A stretch of DNA of 64,000 nucleotides from Lutjanus erythropterus (taxonomy: Eukaryota > Chordata > Actinopteri > Lutjaniformes > Lutjanidae), in NCBI GenBank assembly GCA_020091685.1, contig CM034597.1, forward strand, positions 32,516,801-32,580,800. The letters run 5' to 3'. How positions within the stretch are numbered: the stretch's first letter is position 1; each line of letters begins with the position of its first letter. Shown piece after piece: positions 51,385 to 63,600 of this stretch. Position numbers and translations under genes: made by a program. A model generated the notes under the pieces. It was not told the DNA's origin and ran no database searches. It was given only the letters and a program-made list of their open reading frames with translations.

Positions 51385-52530
51385 AGGACGTTTACAGCCA
51401 GTGTTTGGTTTGTCTGTTCTACTGTTGACCCTTCACTAATCCCCATCTTCATACAGCAACTGTCCAATCATAGGTTAGCAACCGTAGCTAGAGCTGTCAA
51501 GCTTTGCATTTCCCTACAAGTTATCATGGTGTGCAAGAGGCTAAGAGCGATACTTGGCTTTTTGTGAGTCTGGATGGTGACGCCTTTTCTAACTAACACT
51601 AGCTAACTAACACTAACTTGTTAGATACCATTGCATCTACATTTGTTCCGTGGGGCTTTGAGGAGGAGGATGTGGGCTGGTGAAGAATCAAAGTGGGCCA
51701 CTGCCGATGCATCTCACTCTGGCTCGCTGTCTCAGGTCTAAGCTGAGTTAGCTTAGCTTATCTGGCTGAGTGACCCATCTTCAAGTCTGTTGCACTAATC
51801 TAGTCCCTGCATGTCCATTCCCTATGTTAATGAGTGCATTTCTGTCATCGATCATGTAGATATACCTGCCGTCTTTCACCATCCCACAGATGTTTGCTGA
51901 GATGTAAGCTAGCTTTAGTCTTAGTCTTAGTCATGTAGTAGTCACTGTCAGGTAACTTTACATTTACACTTTCACAGGGTTTTGTTTTAAAACCCTTATA
52001 AATATGTCAAATGGAATCATTAAAACGTCAGCTGGAGACAGACTTTTCGGACAGTCAAGGAGTTAGCAGTAGCTTACATCGGCCAGCTACTTATAAAATC
52101 TACTTGTGAGTCATTTTTTTAGCCGACAAAATCCACCGTTGTCAGCTAGAAATGAGAAGCTGCTTTTGTATATGTCGCTAAGGATTAAAAGACCTCGTAT
52201 TTCCACAATTACACCCAATTTTGACGTTATATCTGCCACTGTTATCTCTGTAAAATGCACAAAAGCAGTGTGAGAATGCAAAGTTTGGCAGGCTTAGCAA
52301 CAGTAACTAAGGAGGGCGGGGCTTAGTGAAGGGTCAGTTCTGTAGAAACATGGCGGTTCCACATGGCAGCCTCAGCTCCTTCTGTAGATATAAACAACTT
52401 TGCTCTAAGGTAAGAAAAACAGCAATTCCTATGTTCAGGTACTTTTTACACAAATGAAAACATACTTATATTCCATTCCTGCCATATTCTGCCAATAGAT
52501 TGCTCTAAATCTTACAGACTGTACTTTCAA
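51385..52530 (-). mobile_element. reversed copy of the 48127 element, split by an inserted inverted-repeat element
   Basis: 51389-51417 (CCAGTGTTTGGTTTGTCTGT-TCT) and 52338-52530 (TGTAGAAACATGGCGG...TTCTGCCAATAGATTGCTCT-AAATCTTACAGACTGTACTT) are consecutive parts of the family at 48127 on the other strand. Between them sits 51426-52337. Confidence 0.6.
51426..52337. mobile_element. inserted inverted-repeat element (TTGACCCTTCACTAA ends)
   Basis: The left tip TTGACCCTTCACTAATCCCC...GTTAGCAACCGTAGC...AGCTTTGCATTTC is matched by the complement of the right tip TGACCCTTCACTAAGCCCCG...GTTGCTAAGCCTGCCAAACT-TTGCATTCTC. The same tip motif ends the fold-back at 39824-40212. The interior has no coding capacity. 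Confidence 0.6.
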
Positions 52531-55500
52531 GCTTTTTGATCCAGTCAAATGAAACTTACTTTTCATTTGTCAGACAGGAGCAGTTTCCACTGTGGAGACC
52601 TTCAGAGGTTTTGCAAAGAAAATAATGTTATTTGAATGTAATTCATTTAATGCTTAGTTAGTGAAGGTTTTCAGATGACATTTCAGGTTATTTCACTCAC
52701 CCACATATTTATTCAGATGTATAAAAAATCATGTCCAACAAGGACTACAGAGATGAACTGAACTTTTTGGGGGCCATGTTAGTTAGCTTTTAGTTAGAGG
52801 CATCATGTGTTGTTGATTTAACACAGCCAAAAGGACAGTTCCTTATTTTCATGATTAACAGGTTTACATTGTCTCTGGTTCGGATCCACTGAGGTGACAA
52901 GGCTGAATGGGCAGGGGAGTTGGAAGACCATTAAATGAACTACTAAACCACTAAAAACCTTCTTGAATTAGCTGGAAAATACAGCATCACAAAGCTGAAA
53001 ACAGGGCTGTTTTTCTGAACTGAGATCTGAGATATGTAGTTCTCACAGGACAGTGATAAAAAATGATGAATTGTTTTCACAGTGTGGCATTCATACTTTT
53101 ACTTAAGTAAAGGATCTGAGTACTTCTTCCACCAGTGTTTATGCAGTAGTGAGCAATAAATTGATATTTCAGACTTTTATTTATCATTATTTTGTGTTAA
53201 CAGCTGTAGAGTCGCATAACTGGAATTTTTACATCTATAAAATGTAGCACATTGCATAGTGGATGCATTTTTACAAAAGACAGACAGTGAATGTGCAATA
53301 TAGTGTAAATAAGGGGTGATTTCAGACACAGCCTGAGACTATTTTCACACTAATCCAGCCCTATCTGAAAACCTTTCCTCCGTCCACACTAAGCTGGTAC
53401 TGACTTTTAGAAACTTTTCAAAAATTCTCTTATGTGGATTAATCTGAGCACACCAGCCTCGTGTTTCAGTGTGAAACAGAGCTTTGGTTTTTCTCTGGTG
53501 CCAACTGCATTCAGTGTGAGGTCAGTGTGTCAGCAGGAGCCCTGAAGCTTTGATACACTCTCTCTCTCTCTGGCGTCTATCTCAGCAGGCACACACACAC
53601 ACACACAAATGACTGCCTGCGCACACACATAGGCACACATCAGTGCACATACACACACAGAGTCTTACACATCTTGAGGGCCTCTTAAGCTGAATTAATA
53701 ATGCCGATTTGCACAGAATGTGGGGCACACAGCTAGAGGAGTAGATCCACTTCTCCTTGGAGAGTTACAGTGGGGATGACAGACAAGAAGGGAAGCAGTG
53801 GGACAAATGATGACATGACAACAATACATTTCTAATCGTGCCTGAAGCTGAGTTACAACGTGGAACATTAACACAACAGTGAAAGTGCAGCTCACACTCA
53901 GGGGTAGATTACCACGGATATAATATGCCTCTAATATGCAAACAAAGCTAACAAATTCCATCATCTGCGCGCACACAAGGCTCTCACAGCCCAGCATTAA
54001 TTAAATAATGTGCTTGGACTACAATTATAAATTACTCTTTGTTGTGTTTGTTGAGGCACCAAATGGAAAGCTGAGTATACATTCAAAATGGAACATGTCC
54101 AGTGTAGTATTTATTTGAAATCTTCGATTTGAAAATGGAATTACGACCGTGCTGAGATGTTTAATAAGTGTTAAGATGGCTGAGATGTTTGGAAAAGAAG
54201 ATCCCTTCATATACAGTAGATGTGTGAAGTCACAGAGCAAACAGTACAGTCTAGACTCATCTTATTGCAGTGAATATTTGCACTACTTTAAAGGAGAAAT
54301 CTGTACTATATTTACTGTAAAAAGTAATAAAATTACCATTATATGTCACCAGAGATCAATCATACGCCACGCTAAGGAATAACTGTATACTTATATTTAT
54401 GACGAATGTTTGCCGAATGAGTGAGTGTCTATTTCTGAGTTGTAAGAGATCATTTATCATCTTAGTATTATATAGGAATTCAACCTATATACAGTCTATG
54501 GCTCCAACTAGCTATCTGGACTGCTGCTTAGCACATCTACCTCACGTGGTACGGCCTATAGAGCAGTTTAAAGATACAGGGGAATCATCCATCAGAATTA
54601 TTAGCGAATCACTCATAACATTCAGAGACTAAGGGCAGACAGTCGTGCAGCAGCTCTGTGAGGCTCTATAAATGCTTTGAGGTTAATGCAAAGTCACTTT
54701 GTTTGTACAATGTATATGCTCACAATAACAACGGGCCTCATTTACCAACCCTTTTTAAAAAGAAATTTCATCTCAAAACCCACCGACACAGTTTTCATGA
54801 AGATTCTGGCATTCAGCTACGTTTTCTTATGTCAGATTTGTTCTTAGGTGAGAACAGAATTTAAGGTTCTCGTTTACCCACGTTTGAGTGCTGACGTCTT
54901 AGAGTATGATTTTTTAAATAATTTATCATATTTTAATAATTATTTTGATTTTACTCAAAGCATTATAGTGTTTTAAAATAGATAATTTGACTTTTCAGTG
55001 TGATTATTTATAGTTTAGAAATAATCTCAAGAAAAAAGCAAAAAACTTTTAAAAATTGTATGAAAATTTGGATTAAAATTCCGTTTGAGGTTCCTCCTCA
55101 GAGTTTGGCTGCCTCAGTGGGCGCTCATCTGTAAATAAATGATAAAAATGGAACCATTGTAGTGACCTTTTAGGGGTTTTAAATTATGCAAGGTTTTGTC
55201 TGTACTACAGAAGTAAATGTTTGAATTTTGAATACAATCTTGCACTCAAGAAACACTTTTTAATCACATGGACGTAATTCAATTCAATTTCAAAAAGTGT
55301 GTGACATTGAGGCTGATCCTCTTTTTTTTTAAACTGCATTTCTGCTTTCTTCATCAGAATAAAATAAAATCTAAAATTTGTACATTAATGCTCTTCCTGT
55401 GATTTTGTTGCAGATTCATGAAGCCCAGCTGTGGTGAAGTGAAAACAGAAGTAAGGGTGACGCCATGTGGAGACATTATGAACTGCGGAACATTTCTAAT

Positions 55501-55564
55501 CTAGTTATGTGAAACTGCAACAGAAATTCAACTTCAGAAATTAAAATTAAATGCTCAGTTATAT

Positions 55565-55760
55565 AATATTATTAATAATAACAACTTTGTTTATATAGCA
55601 CCTTTAAAAACTGAGTTTACAAAGTGCTTTGACAGACAAAAGAGCAGGATACTGCAGAGGAAAATAACATCAGAAGGCCAAACAGGAGAAAAACAAAATT
55701 AAGCTAAAACTGAGGTAAAACTAAAACACAAGCAAAAGACAGTAAAACATACTAAAACCA
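55565..55760. repeat. interspersed repeat (TATATAGCACCTTTAAAAAC type)
   Basis: GTTTATATAGCACCTTTAAA and GTTTACAAAGTGCTTTGACA-GACAAAAGAGCAGGATAC are parts of a widespread fish repeat (recalled), followed by an A-rich stretch. Confidence 0.6.
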
Positions 55761-56728
55761 TACAAAACAGTAGACAAGAACAGTAGAGCAGGAATCAGAA
55801 TAAATTAAAATATAGAAGGAGGAGATCACAGAGACATAACACGATGATGCCGAGTCAATATAAATAATAAAAGGAATGGAATAAGACAAATTCATGTATG
55901 TCAATACAAATAAGTACAAATAAAAGAATGTAAGAATATCTGATAGCTGTATTCTCGGTGTGAATGATTTCTACCATTGGTGAAATTGAAGCATGTGAGA
56001 AGAGCATGTGAGAAAAACTGGACAAAGCTGAATAAATTCACAATGTCATGTCATTTATCCCGTGTCTTGACTGGTATGTCTTATTTTTACAATGTGAATA
56101 TTTCATATTCATTTCATTGCATCCAGGTCCTGGTGATATTTTCCACACAGTGGTTTATATCTTTAACCACTTACCGTATCATATTTCGATTTTGGAAACA
56201 CTTAAAAGTAAACAAATCCTTTATTTGACATTAGAAGCAGATGAAAGTGGCTAAATCTCTGTTCCTTCAATTAATCGCATGCAGAGACCGACGTCAAGAG
56301 TACTTTATAACACTTAATGTGAGCTGCTGCTACTTTATGAGTGAGTTTTCTTTTGCTTGGGTCTCTCTGTGTTGTGTAACAGTAAAAATGTGTCACTTTG
56401 TTGCTTGGCAGCCAGAGGACTCTTTTATAAGCAAGTAAATGAATTTGTATTCAGCCAGCTTCCCTTGGAGACTGAGGTCCAATAGGTTTGTTCTTCCCCT
56501 GAACTGTTTCACATTCTCTCAGTCTACCAAGCACATTGTGTGCTTCAGCCTTAACAAGCCCATGAAACTGTCGCCACAAATCACAGCGATGCTCGTCTGT
56601 TGCGGCCCTCTTGACTCAGTCTGGTACCTAAAAAGCTGCAGTAAAACATTCAAGGGCAAGAGGCAGCATTCATCTTTAGTCTGATATGATGACCAAGAAG
56701 AAAAGTGTTGATGAGATATGTCTGCATA

Positions 56729-56752
56729 CACACACACACACACACACACACA
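56729..56752 (+). repeat. (CA)12 microsatellite
   Basis: 24 bases of CA. Confidence 0.95.
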
Positions 56753-57052
56753 GGTAGGCTGAGATACACACACAATAACTCAACACACAGTTTAGCTGGA
56801 CCAGAAGACTGCAGCTTGCTTCAGTCACATTTTCTTTTTTTGTTGTGTGGAAATAGGACAGACAAGTGGAAACTATCAAGAAAATATTGCAAGAGTTAGA
56901 TGCTAAAAAACTGACGTGCTTTGTTTTTTTTTTTCAAAGGTCAGCTTTATTGTGACAGAGCCTAGATTACTGTGTCTGCCTGGGAAAAAAAGGATGGCCC
57001 TTTTATATTCAGGCATGCTGTAATAACCTGTTACCTTTCACAGTCTCTTGTT

Positions 57053-57212
57053 GCACCTGTGCCAACTTCTTTGGAACATGTTGCAGGCATCATGAGTTAT
57101 ATTTACAAAAAAAAAGATTAAATTGATCAGTTTGATGAGAAAATGGTTTGACCATCATTGCATCCTGTTTTTACATTTTGCACAATGTCCCAACTTTTTT
57201 GGAATTGGGGTT
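57053..57212 (+). mobile_element. 3' end of the Tc1/mariner-type element (second copy)
   Basis: ACTTCTTTGGAACATGTTGC-AGGCATCATG...GATCAGTTTGATG...TGCATCCTGTTTTTACATTT-TGCACAATGTCCCAACTTTT-TTGGAATTGG carries the terminal CCAACTTTTTTGGA motif of the family whose fuller copy is at 4961-5735. Only about 160 bases remain. Confidence 0.65.
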
Positions 57213-57723
57213 ATTTAGTTATCACTAGAAAAGTTGCCTAGTCCAAGCAAGAAAAAGAATCAGAAATTTGCTTTGAAAGCATACGCTGCTAATTTGGATC
57301 ATGTACAAAAAAATCTAAGGAAACTTATGTAAGTGTTAGTAGATGCAACAGCAGTAATGTCATTACTTTGTTGTGTGCTTTTATTTGAGAAACAGTGGGT
57401 TAACCATTGTTGAGTGTAGAAGGAGGTACCTGCCTAAATACTTTGTTAGTTATCTGTCTATGCTTAAACTTATATTATTACTGTAAACAGATGAATCAGG
57501 GGTAGTGGGTGAATTAGGTGCTTTTTTTTGAGCAATGGCCTACTTTTATTTCAATTACCTAGTTTGTGATATGGATCTATGCTGGTAGTCATTGCAATGT
57601 TGATTTATTTTATGATTTTACTCCATACCGCATAAAGTAATAAAATAAAACTGAAACTGAAACTAATATGACTCATTTTTTCGGTGTTGCCTCCCAGCAC
57701 TGATGACCCCACCAAGGGTACAA

Positions 57724-57751
57724 CTGCAACAACAACAACAACAACAACAAC

Positions 57752-57794
<43 letters not shown>

Positions 57795-57815
57795 TTAATA
57801 ATATTAATAATAACA
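57724..57815 (+). repeat. compound (CAA)n(TAA)n microsatellite
   Basis: CAA units (about 57727-57752) pass into TAA units with TATTAA interruptions. The poly-Leu frame on the other strand is a translation of it. Confidence 0.95.
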
Positions 57816-58216
57816 ACTGTCTTGTCTTAATTAGTGAAAATATATCAATTGTACTGTTAATTACTGTACATATATGTTTCATATATGAAAAGGCGACCAG
57901 TGCATTTCAGGTCGTCTGTGAGGAATATGTTACAATTGTCCCCAGTCTCCCCTAATTTGTCTCAGGTTTTACACACTTGGTGTTTATCTGTTTCTAGCAG
58001 TTCTTACATGCACTAAATGTCGCACAGTAAAACTTTAAAAATTTCCCAATATGGACAAAAGTATTAAAGTGACCAAACATGTCAGAGAAGTGCCTCTGGA
58101 TTACTTCACGTTCTCTGTTATTCTGCGTCTTTGTTGAGATTATTTTACGGCAGCAGTTTCTTCCTACCTCCCCCACCTTCGTTTACTGACTTTAAACACG
58201 AGCTGCAGGATATCTG

Positions 58217-58223
58217 AAAAAAA
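58217..58223 (-). terminator. RNA polymerase III T-run terminator for tRNA-His
   Basis: Seven T on the minus strand, two bases after the tRNA 3' end. Confidence 0.85.
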
Positions 58224-58225
58224 CC

Positions 58226-58297
58226 TGCCGTGACCCGGATTCGAACCGGGGTTGCTGCGGCCACAACGCAGAGTACTAACCACTATACGATCACGGC
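58226..58297 (-). tRNA. tRNA-His (GTG anticodon)
   Basis: On the minus strand the 72-nt sequence begins GCCGTGATCGTATAGTGGTT and ends GGTTCGAATCCGGGTCACGGCA. The acceptor stem GCCGTGA/TCACGGC pairs perfectly. The anticodon stem-loop TGCGTTGTGGCCGCA places GTG in the loop. The T arm is CCCGG-TTCGAAT-CCGGG, and A- and B-box promoters are intact. It matches the vertebrate tRNA-His I know except for one compensated pair in the T stem. The extra 5' G of mature tRNA-His is added after transcription, as usual in eukaryotes. No intron or CCA is encoded, as expected. It should be functional. Confidence 0.95.
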
Positions 58298-59911
58298 GAG
58301 CTAGTCCGCTGGACGATGAGCCATCTGAGACCACCTCATACAGAGCAGCGTGCAGGGAACCAGGTGGTACTTGTTACTGTATTACTGTGTGTTTCTTATG
58401 CTTTGTTAGACGAGTGTATTTGCTCAAAACAAAATCCTTATAAGCTTATTTCAGTGTTTGCTGTAATATTCAGGCGACAATTTGCAGCAACAAGGTGGAA
58501 CATTTCAACGACAGACTGGAACTGTGCACAGTTTTTTCTGGAGGTCCCAAACTAAGAACCCCAACTAGAGAAGGGTTTATGTTCTACAAGATCTGTATTT
58601 CAGACAAAGCTAAACAAGCACACTTTGAAATTTTACATAAACTATAATGTCTTTGTTGCTACTACAGACATTGATGCGTGCTGTTCCTTTTGGAAACTCA
58701 GTGTAGAAACTTTTAATAAATGTAACTCTCTTTTTTGATTGTGATGTGTAAAAACAGATTTCGGAGAGATCAAGAGTCTCACTTTTTTATGACTCTGTTA
58801 ACTCTGGCTGTCTAACAGTGCTCTTGAATATTTCATTGACTTCATCATTTTATATTCATAATCTGAAAATTTCCAAATAACCTCCGAAGATTTCACCCTT
58901 AACTAAATTCTCTACTCTCTATTCTGAAATGTTCACTGATACTTCTGTCTGAATATTTTTCCTTTTTCTTTCTTTCTTTATGTATTCAGTTATTTATATT
59001 CAGATTTTCTTCTTTCATTATTTCCATCATATGTTTTCACATGTATTTAGCATTTAAATGTGTTTTACATGTGCTATTATTCTGCACCTGAATGTATTCT
59101 TGTTGTTTCAAATAAAGAAGATAAAAACAGGTAAACTAACAAAATAAAACTAAACAGTACAAAAAAGTTCAAGACGGTGGGTAATAATCCTACCATTATT
59201 AGAGGTGGCAGCCTGAGTCAGAAACATTAATTTTTTATTGCATAATGCTCAACTTAACATCAAATGTATATTAGATTAAAGTTAATGCCGTGCTTGCAAC
59301 TCAGATCACCAAAAAAAAAAAAAGAAAAAAGAAAAATAACAAACAAAATATTTAAACAGTTATAGCAGCAATTATCTCATCAGCATTGAATGCTCATTAA
59401 AGTGACTCTGAGTGGTAAAAGTGACAATATGGAATCAGTGTTGTTGGGAGGATAAATAATTCTAACTTATATTATATGATTTTTTAAAGCTAAGATTCAC
59501 ACCAAAGCCAGTTGAATGTCAGTCTGCCAGCCTGATCTGCATGAACCACCCCGATGGCGTCGCTTACCCAAAATAGATATCAGTCTTCTAAAGGTCACAG
59601 CATCAACACTTGTCAAAAATACCTCATGGACGGTCCAGTTCAGATATGTTAAATCAGCAGCATGAGACTCAGCTAATTAAAATGACTCCCTGAAGGTTTT
59701 TTTTTATGAGTTTCCCCATCTCACTAGTCCTTGGACATGAGTTTTCACCCACTTCAATAAATCTGTGGGTGAGTCAAGCCTCCTGAAAACGTCTCCTGTT
59801 CTTCACTAACTTTAACATCAAATGAAATACATTCATATACAATTATTTATCTTTCTGCCAAACATCCTGTGAATGACTCCACTACTGCAAAAAACACCCC
59901 TGAAAGTTTAA

Positions 59912-59917
59912 TTTATT
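59912..59917 (-). promoter_or_regulatory. candidate polyadenylation signal of fetub (AATAAA)
   Basis: Canonical AATAAA on the minus strand, about 520 bases after the stop. A variant ATTAAA lies closer, at 60278-60283 (about 155 bases after the stop), and could be used instead. Confidence 0.35.
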
Positions 59918-60437
59918 TGCATCAAAAAGTTTAATACTTTAAATTACTTTGAATATAGCTGAACAAATTTTCACATTTATAGCTTTGAAGCAAAGCAGAA
60001 TCAATGATATGATCTGGTAAACTGAAATATTTATCAGTCTTTGGACAGTAACAAACAATATGGAACAAAACTCTGAAGCTATAGTAGTGATCATGGCTGG
60101 AGCTGTGGTATGTGGTAGTCGAGGTCCAGCAACTCTGGCAGTCAATCATAACGTGAAACCCTTCTTTTAATAGCATGAAATAACTAATTAAAACCAAACA
60201 GTTCCATTCTGTCATTGAAATGTTCCAACTTGTTGCTGCAAAAACAGAAAATGATACAACTTCTCTGATGTAAATGCTTTAATCAAACAATCAGTGATTA
60301 TTTACAAGGATTATTGTTGTAACTTTTTCTCCACCCATATTTTACTTCCAATTTTCTGTTTTTGTTAACTAATTACAATATGCAGGAAAACCGCAGCTGA
60401 GTAAATGATCCAAAATGAACCGTCCTGGTCCAGCCAA

Positions 60438-60695
60438 TCAGAGCCTGAGTCTGACTAAACCCAGGTTGTGTCTGTGTGGGCCGGGGCAGGAGCTGGCTGC
60501 GGGGGAGGATCTGACTGGAGCGGGCTGATCCACCACCGACCCGAGGGAGCCTCGCGGCTGGGTGACGATGAGCTCTGAGCTGGGCGCAACTGAGTGCGTG
60601 TGCTCGTGGGGGTGCAGGTGTGTGTGGTTGTCGTGCTGATGTTCAGTGTGCCCGCTCTCTGCTTTGGCGTGGGCCTGCTCCTCCACAGCAGCAGC
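60438..60695 (-). CDS. fetub: fetub last coding exon: His-rich tail and stop
   Basis: Acceptor CCCCTGTAG before 60695; 85 codons then a stop at 60440-60438. Begins AAAVEEQAHAKAESG, then a stretch with nine His in 19 residues (60594-60650), then a Ser/Pro-rich segment and SSCPGPHRH near the end. The lone Cys corresponds to the C-terminal Cys that pairs with an N-terminal Cys in fetuins. Confidence 0.87.
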   Translation of the reverse strand, partial: AAAVEEQAHAKAESGHTEHQHDNHTHLHPHEHTHSVAPSSELIVTQPRGSLGSVVDQPAPVRSSPAASSCPGPHRHNLGLVRLRL

Positions 60696-63600
60696 CTACA
60701 GGGGAGGAGAAGAGAGAAAGAGACAGCGTGGTGAACTGTTTCAGCTTCTACTAACTTTGAAGAAAAGCTCTCTAAAATTTTCCATGAATCTGAATTTCAG
60801 ATGTCAGAGATGCCATCAATACACCTGTCGATTGGTATACAGTTTAGAAGTATTAGTCTGTTTTTAATGCCCATTTAAGATATTGAAGATCATGATCATG
60901 GTCACGAACATGAAATTTTACATGATATTTAATTGTCACTTTTATAGTGAGCCTAATACACTCCTGTTTGCCTTTTAATCTGCTTTGTAAACAAATATTG
61001 CACAGTGCAGATATGACAAATAATAATTGAAATACACAAGGAAATTACTGGCAAAGACAGGTACCAATAATCAGAAACAAGCTGTGCTATGTACTGAGGC
61101 CAAAACTGCACATTTTTAACGCATCTCCTGAAAATCGGCAAAAGAAACTGCAAAATAACGTATGATTTCCACGGAGGATGCAATCTGCACTGCCCTCCAC
61201 TCAGTCTTCAATCAACTTGAGGAAAACAACACCTTCATCAGACTGCTGTTTGTTGATTTCAACTCAGCATTCAACACAATCTCTCCCATGAAACTGACCG
61301 GCAAACTGAACACTCTGTGCTTGAGTACCAATCTCTGCAACTGGATATTGGATTTCCTCCCAAACAGATCGCAGACAGTTTGGATTGGTGGTCTCACCTC
61401 CTCCACTCTATAGTGCTCAACACCAGAGTCCCATAGGGCTGTGTGCTCAACCCTCTCCTGTTCACACTGAGAGGAATATTTTGGAGTTCTCAGACAACAC
61501 CACCATCATCAGCTGGATTTCAAACAATAATGAGATTTCATATCGGGGGGGAAATTAACAATCTAGCAGAGCGGTTCACGGAAAACAACCTGACTGCTTA
61601 TAACGTCAGCAAAAACAAGGAGCTGATTGTTGATATTAGAAAGGTGGAACTGAGGTGGAGCAGGTGAATCAACATCACAGACAACCTTTCACACATCCCC
61701 TCAGTGGTGAAGAAGGCTCAGAAATGGCTGCATTTCTTTATAAAGATACTTAAAAAAGGCAAAGTGCCTTATGTGCCATATTTTTGTTACCTACTACAGA
61801 CAAGAAATCGTAAAAATCCTGAGTGGAAACATCACAACCTGGCATGGCATGTGCACAGCAAAACTTTGCAGCAGGTCACAATAATTGTGACAGGCCTAAT
61901 TTAGTCTTATAGTGCGGTGCATCAGTGCAGCTGAAACAGGTACCTGAGGTTCGTAGATCTCACACTTCACCTCTACGGCCTTCCGAAATGAGCTGTCCTT
62001 CTTTCCAACAGGAAGTCGGATTTCAAACTGGTCCTCGTGGGCCATATGTGAGCCCAGACAGAAGCCTCTATGCTGAGAGAAAAGAAGTCAATAGTTGAGC
62101 TTGGAATTACAACTTGCGGCAGCATCTTGTTTTGAGATAGAAAAGATCCAGCAATGGTTTGCAGTGGAGTTTGGGGTGGAGCCAGGTTGGTGTGTACAAG
62201 CAACAACCACCACAGCTAAGACAAGGCATAAAAAGATCAGTGCAGCTTTTTAAAATAAGCATCTAACAGCCATTTTGGTGATTATTTATACTTGTTCAGA
62301 CTGTTGAAAGCTCTGTGTGTTTGTGTGACTCACAGCAAACTGACAGTCCATAGGTGGGCAGTCGCTCAGCTCACTGGCATCTGTTGTCTTGGAGCACACC
62401 GTCTCCACAATGGTGAACTCCACGAAGTAGGACGGACCAACAACCCACTGCCAAAGCACACAAAGACATGACAGAAACGTACCTACACACATGCAAGTTT
62501 TTGATTTAATCCAGTCAACATATCTGAATTTGCACTTTCTCACTCAGCTAGTTATGATCAAATAAAATCAACCTGATGAACTGCAGCACATATAATATCA
62601 GAACAAGTCCCTGATGCTTTTCAAAATAAAGGGACACAAGTGGTACTGCGTTTGAATGGCCAGTCCTTTGAAGAGCACAGAACAAAGAAGGTGTAGCCTC
62701 GGGACTCAAGGCTAGAAAATGAAGCTGGTAATAACCAGAGAAGAAATATCTTCTTTGCAACACCTGAAAGAAATGTAGTCTTAAATTTTGAAAACATTAA
62801 CCCTCATCTCTGTGCACAGAATTTCCACTTGAAACAGACATCCTTTAGTTAATTACTTGGTGAATTATTTTTTCCTTAACCTGTGAGCTGGCTTTTGTAA
62901 TGTTCTCCAGAGTGAAGTAGTTGGCCAGGCGGCTCTCTTCATTGAACCTCTGCAGGGAGAGATTGGCTGTCTCCGTGACAACGGGCTCGCTCAAGTTTTC
63001 AGCTGTGGGACAGTCCGGACACACATCCACCACCGCGGTGGCGGGAACTAAACACAAGAACGAACAGGGTCAAATGTAAGTGGAAAGCAGGTGATGCAAA
63101 GCGTTTGTTCAGGATTTAAAGGACCAGTACGTAGGATTTAGTGTCATCTAGCAGTGATCTTGCAGACTGCAAATGTTGCTTCACTCTCTTGGTTTGACGA
63201 ACTCACAGACGCGAAAAGCACAATACCAGCTTAAGTCTTACACACTGGACCTTTAACTTAGGCACTTACAGTGACAGGAACTCCTTCCTTAACCTACATC
63301 CTGCAGTACAAACCCTTTCAGCTCTCCTCAGTATCCCTCTCTTGCTTTATTCAAAAGTGTACTGTGTAAAAACTGATAGTATTTTGTCACACTCGCTTTA
63401 ATCTCAAATTGCATCTCTGCGTAATCACTCATGGATGACATGTTTACTTGCCTTCGGGCTGTATTTTAGGATAGAGCATATGTAGAGAAAGAATTCAGTG
63501 TATGTCAGCATCTTTAATTTCACACCTCACTAACACCCACAAAACCAAAGCGACGGAGTGCCATAAAATTGACTTGCAACAACTTCTATGATGGAGACTT

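Larger units (their letters stand above)
47099..60437. other. intergenic region between nos1ap and fetub
   Basis: Contains repeats and tRNA-His listed separately. Nothing was recognised in 47099-48120, 48730-49507, 50331-51384, 52531-55564, 55761-56728, 57213-57723, 57816-58216 and 58298-59911 apart from short simple repeats (TC and CA runs at 53560-53620). The 148-codon frame at 50493-50939 (minus) has no family resemblance. Confidence 0.7.
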
